Source: Nectonema munidae (Eukaryota; Nematomorpha; Nectonematoida; Nectonematidae). From it: a stretch of 64,000 nt of DNA. Shown here one piece after another: positions 44,709 to 57,489 of the stretch. Location of the stretch: the NCBI GenBank assembly GCA_030549495.1, contig JAUIRK010000113.1:77501-141500 (forward strand), in the 5' to 3' direction. Every line of letters starts with the position of its first letter. Within the stretch, counting starts at the first letter, position 1. Position numbers and translations under genes: made by a program. The notes beneath the pieces are model-generated. The model made no database searches and had not been told where the DNA came from. It worked only from the letters and a program-made list of their open reading frames with translations.

Positions 44709-47313
44709 GGCATACCTAGGACGCCTGCTTTTTATTAGCATCACCACAATGTTGATGTACTTAGCTCAGGGGTGCAAAAAATTATTTAAATATTAATCGC
44801 GCATTAAAAATTTTAATCGCACATGCTTTTGGTAGTTAAGTAAATACTCTATACAAGTTTGAGTACAGACAGTTAGTGTTTTAAAATAAAAAGTTTAATT
44901 ATTTTTATTACACATCATCAAATAGTAAATCAAAAATAAACTACTCTATTTAAATTAGACCTAATGTCTACGTGAAGAGTGCCAAAGTTTTAGACTTTCT
45001 GTGGGATCAAACTCATCAATTGAAACTCCAGATAGACCAATTAGCATTAGAGAATCTAAGTTTTCACAGGTAATTTTGCTCCTTAAATTTGTTTTGATCA
45101 AGTTCATTCTACTGAACCCTCTTTCACATCCTGCAGATGAACAAGGCAAACTAAGAACAATTGATAATAATTTTGACAAAAGCGAAAATCTTTCTGAATT
45201 TAAAATGACATATTTGGAAATTTGATGAAAACACTGTCCTTTACATTTGGTTTTCAATAAAAACCATTCATCAAGAAGCATTTGCTCATCAAAGTTAAAA
45301 CTTAGATTCCCCATTGATAATAATAATAGAGGACTTTCAAAGTGCTTGGCTAGTTTTCTAATTTCATAATCACCAAAATCAGACAACTTTTTTCCATCAG
45401 GCCATGTTAGTGTATCAAATATTGACATGTGACTCACTACACTTCGTTGTAGGGTTTCAAATCTTTTCATAAGCGAAGTCACAGCGACAATAATTATATT
45501 TTTTCTGTCTTCTTGATAGTTGATTTCTCCTGTGTCTACACTCTCCAACTGTATTTCTTTAAACATACCTGAATTTGAAACATTTTTTGTGAAGGCTGCT
45601 TCTTCATTGCCAAAATTATTTTTTAAATTATTCAGAAGATTGATTTTTTTTCAACAAAAGGTTTTATATCACTTATAAGGAGCGACTCTTTTTGAAATAG
45701 CAAAGAAAGGGGCTTGAGAATTATCAAAAAATCATAGAAGAAATGACAAAGTTTTAAAAATCTATACTCGCAAATAGATTTCAGGATCAATTTCGATTCG
45801 AAGCAATGTGATTTTTTAATAGAAGCAGTGCTTTGTAAATGCAGGACAATTGGCTGCCAATTTTTCAAAAAAGCGCGCAAAGCTTGTTCTTTACTTGCTA
45901 TCCAACGAACAGAATTAATATCTTTTAATTTTAAAATCTCTACTTCTAAATCACTTACGACTTCTTTTAATTGAGATAAACGCTGAGGAGAAGAGTTATA
46001 AAAAACATATAATTTTCTAAGGATTGATTCAAATTTGGTGATGAAGAACACGGATTTCAAAGAATCAAGAACTGCAAGCTGAAGTCTATGAGCAACACAA
46101 TGTGTTACAATTAAATGTGGAATGTCCTTTGCTATTTTAGCAACAACCCCATTGTAGTTACCAAGCATTGTTCTTGCTCCATCTGTTGCAAGCCCCACTA
46201 ATCTTTTTTTGTCTAAAATGTTAAATCCTAATCTTTTGGAAATGTTTCTCAAAGCTGTCATGTATCCATCAGCACTTTGATTAGGCAATTTTTCCAGACT
46301 TAAGTATGATTCTTTGATTTCCCCTTGAAGTATAAATAGCACATAAACAATTAAAGAAAAAGTGGTTGAAACATCCGTTGATCCATCAAGTAATAAGCTG
46401 AAGCATGGGGATTTTGAAATATCTCTCAAAAGATTTTTGCGCATTGTTTCGGAGATGTAATGGATAAACTCAGTACACATGTTCTGTTCACGTCTATTCC
46501 CAATTTTCGAAACAATTGTATTTTTTTCAAAATCACTATAAGGCTTGTTCCAATAAGCAATGAAATAGGAAATATTGAAAAGTTTTTAAAAATTTTCAAG
46601 CTCTAATTCATCCATTTTCAATAAGCACTTGGCCATCGGGGTTTTTTCAGGATAAAAATGCGCTTTGTACAATTGTTTGCATTTTTTAATGTTAAAAACG
46701 CATTTAATTATTTTTTAGAAAAAGGAAAAGAAACAATTTTTATTACTAAACAAAAAAAAAGAATATATAATTTACTTCAGTTTTCTGAAATATCTTGAGT
46801 CAAAATACTCAGACTAACATAAAATATCATCAAACATAAGACTATTTAAATAACCTTTATGGACGAGATTTGGAGTGTGAAGAAGTAGAGAAATGATGAT
46901 GAGAATAAGTGAATAGATTACACACCCACATACAATGAACTGAGTTTATATCACACAATTACCATCATTGCTGATAAATATGACAAAAAAATAGCAAGAA
47001 ATTGGCTTTATTATGCCTTATGTGTTACAAAAACTAATTTTATAATAGCAGTTATTGTAGGTATATCTAATATAAATTATAAAAAACTTCATTCGTAAGG
47101 AACATAATTTATACATAATGTATTACTATACTAGATAAATCACACTATAATATATATAAACATAGAACTCCTAATTGTGCTCACATATTTTTTGGTCGCT
47201 CGTACTAAAATTTTTAGTCGCGCAGTGCGATCGCGCGACCCCATTTTTGCACCCCTGCTAAATACATCAACAGTGTGGTGACGCTAATAAAAAGCAGGCG
47301 TCATAGGTATGCC
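44709..47313. repeat. Inverted repeat whose arms flank a hAT element
   Basis: The left arm 44709-44766 reads GGCATACCTAGGACGCCTGC ... TTGATGTACTTAGC. The right arm 47258-47313 is its reverse complement with few changes (CTAAATACATCAACAGTG ... GCAGGCGTCATAGGTATGCC). Including the hAT termini, the arms span about 70 bp each. Usual hAT target duplications would be direct, so the arms are not explained by simple insertion. Confidence 0.85.
44767..47257 (-). mobile_element. Nearly whole ZNF862-like hAT element
   Basis: The ends CAGGGGTGCAAAAA and TTTTTGCACCCCTG are perfect 14-bp inverted repeats. The minus-strand transposase runs from about 46690 to 44961. TPMAKCLLKMDELELE is followed by one stop, and then by FIAYWNKPYSDFEKNTIVSK, FSLLLDGSTDVSTT (the DGSTD block) and VGLATDGARTMLGNYNGVVA. 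THCVAHRLQLAV and INSVRWIASKEQALRAF come next. A single frame change in an eight-A run near 45640 leads to the last 200 residues, with LSLPCSSAGCERGFSRMNLI and KTNLRSKITCENLDSLMLIG. The N-terminal zinc finger is not recognisable. With about two breaks, this is the best-preserved coding element in the window. Confidence 0.9.
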
Positions 47314-47329
47314 AAAAAATCTTTCATCC

Positions 47330-47680
47330 TGCGTCGTCACCAGAGTCACTGTAATCAAGGCTTCCTAATTCTCTGTTTACATAAAATTGTATAAGGTATT
47401 CGAGGAAAAACCTCTGATCAAGTGGTAGCTTACATTCATTCTTGCGTGTCTATTTTCCTCCAGCGCATGCAACCATTTTCTCCCATCGCGTAAACAACTT
47501 TTTCATAAAAACTTCTTGGAAGCTTTTAAAAAGATTGTAAATGATCAGTTTTGCACGCAAAGAAGAAAAACGTGTGTTCTTCAATCAAACCTAAAATTAA
47601 AACATGCTAACTTTATTCAACATGCAAAGCCTTATAGATAAAGACTTAAAATGTTCATGGGAGTTAAATTTAGATCTTTT
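47330..47680. repeat. Second relic of the upstream block, next to the hAT inverted repeat
   Basis: The words CTAATTCTCTGTTTACATAA, CATTCATTCTTGCGTG and AAACCTAAAATTAAAACATG match 25125-25200 and 25740-25770 in the same order and orientation. The first word also matches, inverted, the sequence upstream of genes A and B. Confidence 0.6.
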
Positions 47681-47943
47681 CTTATTAGTTACAATAATCA
47701 CTGTTGTATGAAGGATGTATTAATCCTCGCAAGACCATTGCAGGCTTTTTACTCCGCAAAACTCGTACAGAATAATATACCAAACCCCTTCCAAAAATTT
47801 AACTTTTAGTCTATACTCGATCTAAAAAGGAAAAATCAAAGATATCAGCTATTTCAGAAATACCGCATTATATATATTTTACGATATTTTTCTTTGCGTT
47901 AATAAAAATATATAATTTAATATTTATAGTCAAAAAGGCTTAT

Positions 47944-48086
47944 TTAGGTAAAAGTACCGTGGGGTTTTTCATCCGGCAGGCACATTTGCGCCGCTCATAT
48001 CACCCTACGAAGAAAGAAGACTTGATTCGGGATCGAACCCAAGACCTTAAGTTATAAAGAAGCAACCAACCTTACTCGCCCCATTT
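47944..48086 (-). repeat. tRNA-derived SINE, copy 3
   Basis: The B box GGGTTCGATCCC is on the minus strand at 48029-48040, and an A-box-like GTAAGGTTGGTTGCTTC is at its upstream end. This is the longest copy, running from the tRNA-like head to AGTACCGTGGGGTTTTTCAT at the 3' side. Confidence 0.75.
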
Positions 48087-48089
48087 CAA

Positions 48090-49800
48090 TGAAAAAATAA
48101 TAAATCTCGTATGTGTTCTTAAAGTAAAATAAAATGATAACATCTAATTTACAAACACGTTTTATACACTTTATCCAGAGAGTGAACTTTTACACAAAAG
48201 AATTGACAAAATCATTTTATTTTCATTAGATTTAAAAATAAAATTTTTTTTGTTCATACCCAAGAGGCAACAAACTAGCATCTGGGTGTCAGCACTATCA
48301 ACTCGTAACCTCATTCAAATCTCACATAAGTTTGAAAGATAAATCTAATATTTTCTACGCATCTTTTTCAGGGCGCACATCTGGGGGGCGAAAATGATAA
48401 GATTGAATGATGATTTTTTTCCTTAAAAGTTATTATAAAAGGCAAATCATTGCAAATTGTTGAAAGATATTTGACTTTTTGTAGCTTCACCAATTTAACT
48501 TTTAAACTATTTTTGAATGATGCTGAGAAAAATGAAGTAATGCAATCTTAATTTATTGTTTAATTTGTGTTTGCAGAATTGTATCTCTATTTTATGCCCT
48601 TTTTTGAGCGTCTAACTAACTTACACTTATTCTTATACACTAAAAAGAATGAAAAAATTCTAATACCAAGTTTTCTAACTTTAGTTCTGTTTTACATTTT
48701 TGATAGAAATTACTTCAGAAAAGTTATGTAATTTGGATGTGTTTTTTTAATTTATTTTTTTCAATAAAACATTTTCATTTTTTAGGAAGAAGAAATGGAA
48801 CAACTGAAAATTAATGAAGGATATTTTTCATTCAATAAAATTTCCAATTTTTTTATTCATATTGATATCTTTACCCCTTTTCTACACATAATTTGGAGAT
48901 GTCGCGCATCTATTTGAAGTGAGAAAGAAGGAGCTATATATATAAGTCCTCATTCATTGTTGACGTTAAGCTTAGTAGGGCGGGGGTTAAAGTTTACATT
49001 AAGCTTAATTAAGAATGAAATGGAATAGACAAGAGAGGAGTAGGAATTCAGAAGAATTTGTTGTCTTTTTTGGAAAACGCTTGAAAGTTAATGCTTATAA
49101 CTAAAACCTTTAATGCTTATAACATATACTATTTTGAAGGTATGATGTTCATATTTTAAGAGAATATATGTCTCAAAGAAGAATATTGTATGGATATAAA
49201 TTTGCATTACGTTCTGTGCAAAGCCAACTGTTGGAAGTGTTGGATTCCAAAGTTGTGAGGAATAAAATTTTGATTGGATCTAACAGTACCACATAGAGAT
49301 TCGACAGGAAAGTTAATATCAACAAATAACTGTTAACTATATGAAATCACAGTAACTTTTATCACCCAATTCTGAAACATTTATTTTTGATTTTAAAATG
49401 AATAAAGCTTTATCATCTGTACAATGATTTCTTTTTACACGATAATAACCAGCTTTAGAAGGGCGTATATTATAATTCTACAATTTCCTCTAAAATGTTG
49501 AACTGTAACTTATTGTAATTGTACAAAATGAATAATTTTGATAAAAAAGGTCATGTAAAAATTTAATCACTTTTTTGCCCACTTCTCTGTTCTCACATCA
49601 AACAAACAAATATATGTGAATCAGCAAAAACATATTACTTGGCCTGGAAGCTTGTACAAATGTTTCTCCACTTTTTTTTATTAGAAAACTAGTGTTTCAA
49701 ATAAATTGATTCATGGCGCATGTGAAGAAGGCATCGAAAATATGCAGAGTGAGGGTTATTGAATTTTTCATAACAAAAATTTATACTTTCTAGATTTCTC
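48090..49800. other. AT-rich intergenic stretch
   Basis: A solo hAT-type start, CAGGGCGCACATCTGGGGGG, lies at 48370-48390, related to the mirrored ends near 10.6 and 11.1 kb. A TATA-like GCTATATATATAAG lies at 48933-48946, but no gene follows. Nothing else was recognised. Confidence 0.4.
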
Positions 49801-49810
49801 TAGTGAAAAA

Positions 49811-49897
49811 CAATATAACAGTAAATATAACAAATATAGTTTTAACAATATAACAGTAAATATAACAAATATAGTTTTACCAATATAACAGTAAATA
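49811..49897. repeat. Tandem repeat, 35-bp unit
   Basis: CAATATAACAGTAAATATAA recurs at 49811, 49846 and 49881. There are two and a half nearly identical units. Confidence 0.85.
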
Positions 49898-49899
49898 CT

Positions 49900-52820
49900 A
49901 GTAATTGAAATTGTATTTCTTTGATTGCAACATATTAAAAGCTGATGATCTCTATAAGTATAATCTAGCAATGCTGATACTTAAACTCTTTAATGGAAGT
50001 TTGTCTAATGTCTTTATTGGATTTTAATTTAGCTGATTGTAATTTTGACTTGCTCTATAAATATCTAACACGTTTACCCTACTACAATGCACCAGACACT
50101 TAAGTTCAAATGTTGAGTCTTTTGGTTTCGTAATTCACATTTATTGGAATACTTACCTTTGCATTAAATCTTTATCATTTAAAAAATTAATTAAAAAATG
50201 ATATGCTGAAATATACTCATTTATAAGTGAAACGTTAAATTGTTATTCGTGTTATTTTTCTAAGCCTGTATAATCTTTATAGCTTGATAACAAATTCTAT
50301 CCTACTTCATTTTGTTTCCATATCATTCGAACTTAAGGAAGTTTTATAGCCTTATGAAGTAGCCTATCTTTTATTTACAATTGTGAATACTATCCTCTAA
50401 ATTCATATTATTGTGTGTTTCAATCTCCTTCATCTTTGTTAAACTGTGTATTTTTCCAATAAATCTTCTACTTCTTCTTCTTCTTAGTTTTTAATTAAAC
50501 AAAAAATTAAGATGGTTACTTGAAATTTTCAAGAAGCTTCTTTCTTACGCTTGAAAAATGGCGAAATAATTCTTTGTTAAAAAATAGTTTAAAAATTTCA
50601 AGCGAATAAGGAATTTTGAAGGCCCAACTGGTTCTGAAGGATTTTGACTCAAATTCCATATATTTGGAACCAAAAGACAACCTTGTTTTGGTCTTTATGG
50701 AGTTTATGAGTACTCTGCATTATCACGAGAAATTAGTGTATCGGAACTATAGGCGATGTTGTAGATAAATGCAAAGATATAGATCAGGAATAAAAGACGA
50801 ATCTAAAGAGTTCATGCGTAGAAAAAAAGCTAATCTATTTATGTTTTATTAAAGCTTGGATAATGGACAAATTTAATATCTTCATTAAATTTTTGGATAT
50901 CAATTTTTAAGCCAAATTTTCCATATCACAATTGTGAGATGACAAAAAATTTTTACATAACGAAAATTCAGCATATAATAAGCTTTCACTTGGTTCTAAA
51001 TTAACTTTTTTATTGTGTTGATTAAAAAAATAGAAAAAATTTTCACAGTGTGGCATTCAACAACTCCTAAAATCGGGTGCAATTAAGGTAAAACATGAAA
51101 GGTTTGAATCTCACATAAAAAGTTCAAAATCAACTAAAGTTATTTTTTATGGAAAATATTTTAAAAAATATTTTTTTATAAAAATAGTTTTTTTTTAATC
51201 AATGCAATTTTATGCATATATACTCTAAAATACAACATATCACATGTCGAACTGTCTCAACGCACACATGTGTTGGATGCATTGAATGTTACACATGTTC
51301 ATATATTTTTTAGCCAAAATCTATTGCCACCGTTACAACAGAAGCTTAGTATGGAAGTAACTGTGAAAAATGTGACAACATAATAGAAATTTAAAAAGAT
51401 AAGGGCTTCTTAGAATCGAGAGTATATGGCATGGCATATTGAAGGTAAGAGTAAAACTTTCAGTGCAAACAGTGATAAAAGAGAACCAAGAAACAGCTAA
51501 GAAATAAGAGAGATAAAAAATGAGAATAAAACTTCAAACAAAAGACTGTGATGTTTTTACCTGAACATAAGAAAACAAGAAATTCTTTCAAAGTTTATCA
51601 TAAAAAAGGTGAATATTTTTTTTATCTTTTCAAGTAAAATTTTGTCTATGTCTTTTTTTACCAAATAATTTAATCGTGACTAGAAAATTCATTGTGCTTA
51701 TTGCATACACTATTTTTAATTAGTTTGACTTTTTTACTTTACAACTTATGAAGGCTAATTTTATATTTATAATTATTTATTGAAAAGTTAGCTTTTTATT
51801 TTCCAATTTACATTATGCCAAATTTAATTTGATTTTATTGTTTTCAGATTTTTTAATTATGCAAGCAAATTTTATGTATTAATGATTTTTTAAAGTTATC
51901 TTCCATATTTAACATTAATATTCTCATTTATACACAAAATTTCCACGTTTAAAAACCCTACTAAATTTTGCCTATAAAATATGAAATTAAAAAAGTGAAC
52001 TTTTCGAAAACATTTTATAAAATAAAAAGTTTGGTTTTTTAAGTTTAAAAGTTATAAAATTTAAATTCGAATTTTTTTCCTTTGAAAAATTTGTGAACCA
52101 TGCAAGTTGTCTTATAAGAAACGAAATATTTTTATTTTATGGATAATATTTAGTTTTATTTTTAAGCTTGAGTGAATAAATGCCATTTACTTTACTAAAA
52201 ATTCAAGAAAAAGGTTGAATGCTGTTTGAATTTGGACATTGAATTTGTTTGTGAATGAATTTTGTCGTAGATGAAATTTCCGTGATGAACTCACACTGAA
52301 CATCTGAGAAAGAATTAATAAATAAAGTAATTAACGTTATTTTTACTTTGAGACGCATTCAATGGCGTGTTCAGGAGATTTCCTACCTTTTAATGACCTA
52401 ATCTCCATAAAAGCAATTGCAAAAAATATTTAGCTAGCACAAATAATGAACCTTGTTATTTTTTAGTTTTTGAAGAGATGCGCTTTTAAAACTTTTCCAA
52501 AATTTGTTTATACCATGTTTTATAGAGTTCAAATTTCATCGTTAAACTATAGATTAAAAATGCATGCAAACAAGAATAGTTTTTATTAATTCATTTTAAA
52601 ATTTTTAATTACAAAAATAGTATGAATTCAAACATGGTGAGCTAATTTTGTTCGATGTTTAAACATCATGATGAAATTAAAGTCACAAAGGTCATTGCCC
52701 CCGCGAAGCATAATGAGTATTTTGTCCTTTTAGGGTTTTGAAAACACTTCAGAGTCTTGAGAACTACCCTCCACATGTAGAGAATACTGTTATTTATTTA
52801 TCATATTGTAAATTTAAGAA
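49900..52820. other. AT-rich intergenic stretch
   Basis: No coding motif was recognised. A CTT microsatellite at about 50467-50487 follows TTTTCCAATAAATCTTCTA and may be the tail of an old retroposon. Confidence 0.45.
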
Positions 52821-52824
52821 AGGA

Positions 52825-53030
52825 GGAACTAGAAAATGTATTTATATATTTGTAACATACATTCTTGTAAAATTATATATATCAAGTTATAGTTATGCAG
52901 TATCCAGAACCGGTATCAGGCGTTTAGTGAAATGAAAAGTGCAGGTAGACCTGAACTCAGCATTTCGGGCGGGCTACAATGGCTAAAAGGATGAGTGCGA
53001 ACGTCACAAACAATACTTACTTAACTTACA
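52825..53030 (+). repeat. 5'-truncated copy of the long LINE's 3' end
   Basis: It matches the last 200 bases of the 36.66 and 59.8 kb copies: ACATACATTCTTGTAAAAT, GTAGACCTGAACTCAGCAT and GAGTGCGAACGTCACAAACA. It ends in a short repeat tail, ACTTACTTAACTTAC. Confidence 0.8.
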
Positions 53031-53941
53031 TATTTTAATTTGGTGAAAAAAACGTTTAAGTTCGAAAGTGCAGTAAAAAGCCATGATTTGTTCTGCGAGG
53101 GTTAAAGAAAAAAATAATGATTTTTAAACGAAATGCCAAAATAAATACTGAATTTGCGAAAAATACTTAATTATATACATTATAGAAATATATCGGACTG
53201 CTTATAATTTATAGGTCAGTTAAAGTCAATAAGGGCAATTTTTTATTTTAACGTTTCGAGATTGGTTGAAGAAAGAATATATTAAATGACTTTATTTTTA
53301 AAAAATTTTATAGGTCAATAAAGTCAATTTTTTTGTGTAAAAGTCAATATTTTTGAATTAGGTCAATATTTTGTTAAAAATATTTTTTGAAATTTCTTCT
53401 TCCTAAATTATCCATATGGCATTTTTATTTCTTTTTTGACATTTCTTCCAATCCTCGCAAGCTCAGTTGGGGAGCCAGGGTCGCATAAAATAAAATAATC
53501 TGTTTGAATTGTATTTAAAAGAAACTCATTTAAAAGAATAGCAGACGATTCGTTTTCAAAACCTGAGTCTTAAAAGATTTAGATTCGCAAGATTTACTCT
53601 TATCCTTGATGCTTCCATGTGTTTCAAGTGGCAGAAAACTGTTCAAGAAAAAATGTTAAAATCAAATTGTGTTTAAATATAAAACCGAGTATCTTAAGTC
53701 AGAAATAATGCAGAATCTATATTATCGAAAAAAATAGTTTTGGTAAAATGGGAAATTTTATCCTGTTTCACATAAACTATTTTACATTTTAACAAAATAT
53801 TTTTACAATTTACATTGAAAATTGAACAAATTCTTTATCAATTCCTTTTTCAATAAAAACATCCTATTTTCTTAAAGTTTTTTCCCATAAAAATGATAGA
53901 TTACTAATTATTATTTTTTAAGTCAATATTTTTTTCTTTAA

Positions 53942-54071
53942 CCCATTTAAGACCAAGCAAAGCAGACGATATCTAAAAAAACGCAGACGATTTATATTCA
54001 AAGTCATTGAAAAAAACAGACGAAGATGAAATTACTTATGTTCCAAAATAGGAACATTGGTCGTTAATGGG
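53942..54071. mobile_element. piggyBac-type MITE, copy 1
   Basis: A 130-bp element flanked by TTAA on both sides (53938-53941 and 54072-54075). The ends CCCATTTAAGACCAA and TTGGTCGTTAATGGG are inverted repeats. It contains CAAAGCAGACGATATC and a small hairpin, TGTTCCAAAATAGGAACA. Confidence 0.82.
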
Positions 54072-54235
54072 TTAAGGCAAATTTTTACTATAAAAATTCG
54101 ATAATTTGACAATAGAAATTTATTTAGTTATCTTCTTTTGTTATCACTTATAAAGAACTTTATTTTATATATAAACCAGAGATTAACATACTTTAGTTTT
54201 TCCATTAATTTTCTATTCCATATTTATCGAATATA

Positions 54236-57200
54236 CAGTAAAATCTGGTTATGTCGAAGTTTTTCCCTGCCACAGACTTGCAACACTTTTCTTAATAAAC
54301 CTGCGCTTAACAAGAAACCTGAGATATCAAAGATTCGTTTAACTCAAAGTAATACTCTTGTCCCATCAATATGTGATACTTCACAATTCCCCTTACTGTA
54401 AAAACCCTTAAGCTGCTTTGCATTTATCAGAACGCAACGCCGGGAAGCAAATTATAAAAGACATGAAGAAATGTTAAAGCTTCGTCTTGACCAAGCAACT
54501 CTAACCTGTAGCCAAATGGAGAAAAAATAAAATTTTAAATTTATACATTAAAATTTAGTTTTTTGAAAAATTTATAATCCAACAAACAAGTTTTAGTTGA
54601 ATAAAAAATTAGAGGTTAATTTCACAAAAAAAGATTAGAAAAATGTAAAAGCAAGTAAAACTCTAAAATATGTAAATAAAGAGAATCGAAACTTTACAGC
54701 TTCGACATTTCTCCAGTTTCAAAACAAAATAAGTTGAATAATAATAATCAATCACACTATCATTATAAACAAGAATAGTATACTATTATTACTATACTCA
54801 TATTACTATTAAATAATCTTTTCAAATTAATAGAATCAAAAATGATGTACAGTTGCTTGCTTTTATATCCATTAGCATCAACCATATTTCAAAATTTAAA
54901 TCAATTTAGTTTCCAAATTACACAAAAATAGAATTATTTGGTTAATGTACACACATGTTAGAATATCGCGCTCTCTCTCTTTTACAGAAGTGATTTTTTT
55001 AATTGCTTCAGAGGGAAGTCAAAAAATCGCGTTTATATTATATTTTGCTGATATTCAAAAATTTTTGACAGAATTGCTTACTTTTAAAAAAATTAGCATA
55101 AAAATTCTTAAATTTTGAAGAACAAAGTTGACTATATTTGTGTTTAAGTTGGAAATTGCAAAATCTCAAATTGATATGATCATCATTGAGTGAAAGGTAT
55201 CACAATAAGAACAAGAACGTTAAATATTTTAGATTTTTTTTCTTCCTAAAAAGGATATGCAGTTTATAGAGAGACAAGACAAATATAATTAATTCTAATG
55301 AATGCATTTTAATAATGGAATTTGAATTTTTTTTTAAGAATTTTCGATATAATAAAATTATTCTTCGTTTCAAAAGCATTTAAACATATTTACTCCATTG
55401 ATAAGGATATTTTTTCTCACTTTCAATTGGTGATTTTAATTTTTTTATTTAATTTTTTAATTTTGCAAACAGACCATGCAGCAATCTTTCGTATAAAATA
55501 CTCTGAGGTAAGCTTCCTTCATATGATACATTTAAGGTGCTTGTTTTTCATGTGATCCGAGGTACGTATTAGAATAGACTTAGCCAAATGGAGAAGCGGA
55601 TTGTGTACAGTCAATTAGCACCAAATCCTACTCGTATCGTTTGAAATACCTTCCATGGTGCGAGTAAACGATGCCCCACTTGGGAGAAAGAGTCGGAATA
55701 GATATAGACGCAGTAAATCATCTTGAGTTGTTGCGTTTAATTTTATAACATTTTATTTAATCCATTTAAGACCAAGCAAAGCAGACGATATCTAAAAAAC
55801 GCAGACGATGTATATTCAAAGTCATTGAAAAAAGCAGACGAAGATGAAATTACTTATGTTCCAAAATAGGAACATTGGTCATAAATGGGTTAAACTAGAT
55901 TATATTTATTCAAATTTTGGGAAAAGGAAATAATAAAAAGTAACCTTCACTATTTTTATAAAAGCAAAACATCTTCATATACGACTTGATAAGAAGCAAG
56001 CTTTCAAAAACAAATGATAAAACATTTTATGCAAACCTTTTAATTTAGTGACGTAGTGGGAAAAAACAATACTGCCTTAAGATTAGAATATGATGATTTG
56101 AATCTTTTTTTTTCTATAAAAAATATTTTGGAAATTAGAGTATTTGTAGTGGGAGACTTGAATTTTTGTGAAACACATATTTCCTTCTAACTCTGCAAAT
56201 TTGCTAATAATGAAACAAGTGGTACTAATATTTTTTCAAATGTGACGAGAAATTCTTTGCTAATTTTTAAGGAAATAACTTGTATTTTAAGTCCTTACAT
56301 TTTAAATCAAATATGAATTCTGGAAGAAGAAAACTTACTGTTCACAAAATTGAAAGCAAATAGCAAGCCATACGGAAAGTGGTAAAGGAAGGAAAAGAAG
56401 AGAAATGACAAAACAATCCCACAAACCTTAAATACAATTTAATAAAAAAGTTATTGCCATGGATAAAATCATCTGACAAAAACAAAGATGCTTACAAAAA
56501 TAATAGAACAAAACGCATAAATCTTCGTTGTTGTAATTATTCAGAAGTTGAAGAAGCAGAGTTTGCCTGCTTTTAAAATGCTAGAAAATAAGATATTTCA
56601 ATATCTAGAAATATTAAAGGCACTCAAACTGGAAGCTGCTCTTACAAACTCTTACTATTATTTATTAGAAAAGAAAATTGACAATATTCAGACTTCAAAA
56701 ACGAAAAGACGTTTAGTGTTGGACAATGCTTCTTCACACAAACAGATTCAACTTTCTAACATAACATAATTCTAACATAAAAATGCAACATATGGATCAA
56801 ATCATCATCAAAAGCTTTAAAACTCATCACCGGAATCAACTTGTAGACAAACTTATCATCTCTATAGACAAAAATTCAGAATTTACTACGATGTTAGATG
56901 TTTCTGCATTTCGTTCAGCGTACTAGGTCATCTATTACTGAAAAGTCAATAACAGACTGCTTCAAACACGCTGGATTTTATGACAAATCTTTTGACATTA
57001 CCAACGATGTGAACGAAGATTCACGAGCAAAGCAAGTCGGAATTGAGTTACCCGTCTCATTTGAAGACTACATATGTGTTTACGACAATATTATTACTAC
57101 AACCTCCATCACTGATAAAGCTGTAACGGAAACTGTCATTAAAAAGTTACGCAGAATAGTTACAGTAACGATGAAAAGTCTAATTGAGTGTTTGTTCAGT

Positions 57201-57481
57201 AAACTCTTATATATTCTTCAGCCGTGACTTTATGTTACAATTTATGAATCTTTATTAAAATTTACGAAGATTTTGCTAAAGTGTTTTCTCATATCACAAA
57301 ATTAGAAAATTTCAAAGGGAGAGTGAAAAGAATAAATCACAAACAAAGTTCTATAAAAAGTTTTTTGTGAGCAAAAATTATAAATCATATTTCTAAATTT
57401 GATTTAAATACAGACGCGGGTTCAACCTCTAACCAACCTTATTCACACCCCATTCAACTTCGACATAACAAGATTTTATTG
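54236..57481 (+). mobile_element. pogo/Tigger-like DNA transposon
   Basis: The left end CAGTAAAATCTGGTTATGTC and the right end GACATAACAAGATTTTATTG are inverted repeats with few mismatches over 25 bp. The left one is preceded by TA, as expected for this group. The plus strand carries a decayed transposase. RRKLTVHKIESK and AIRKVVKEGKEEK lie near 56315-56400 (N-terminal helix-turn-helix). KTKRRLVLDNASSHKQIQLS is at 56697-56760 (catalytic DNAxSH block). ITEKSITDCFKHAGFY is near 56930-56980, where the family has TIxNCFRHAGF. The distance between the N-terminal and catalytic blocks is far too short, so the core is deleted, and there are several stops. A piggyBac MITE lies inside it at 55761-55889. 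Confidence 0.82.
55761..55889. mobile_element. piggyBac-type MITE, copy 2, inside the pogo element
   Basis: Nearly identical to the element at 53942-54071 and in the same orientation. It is flanked by TTAA at 55757-55760 and 55890-55893. The first base of the left end is T instead of C. Confidence 0.82.
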
Positions 57482-57489
57482 ATTCCATC

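Noticed and set aside
48933-48946. TATATATA box as a promoter
   Set aside because: TATA-like strings are frequent in AT-rich DNA and no gene follows within reach.
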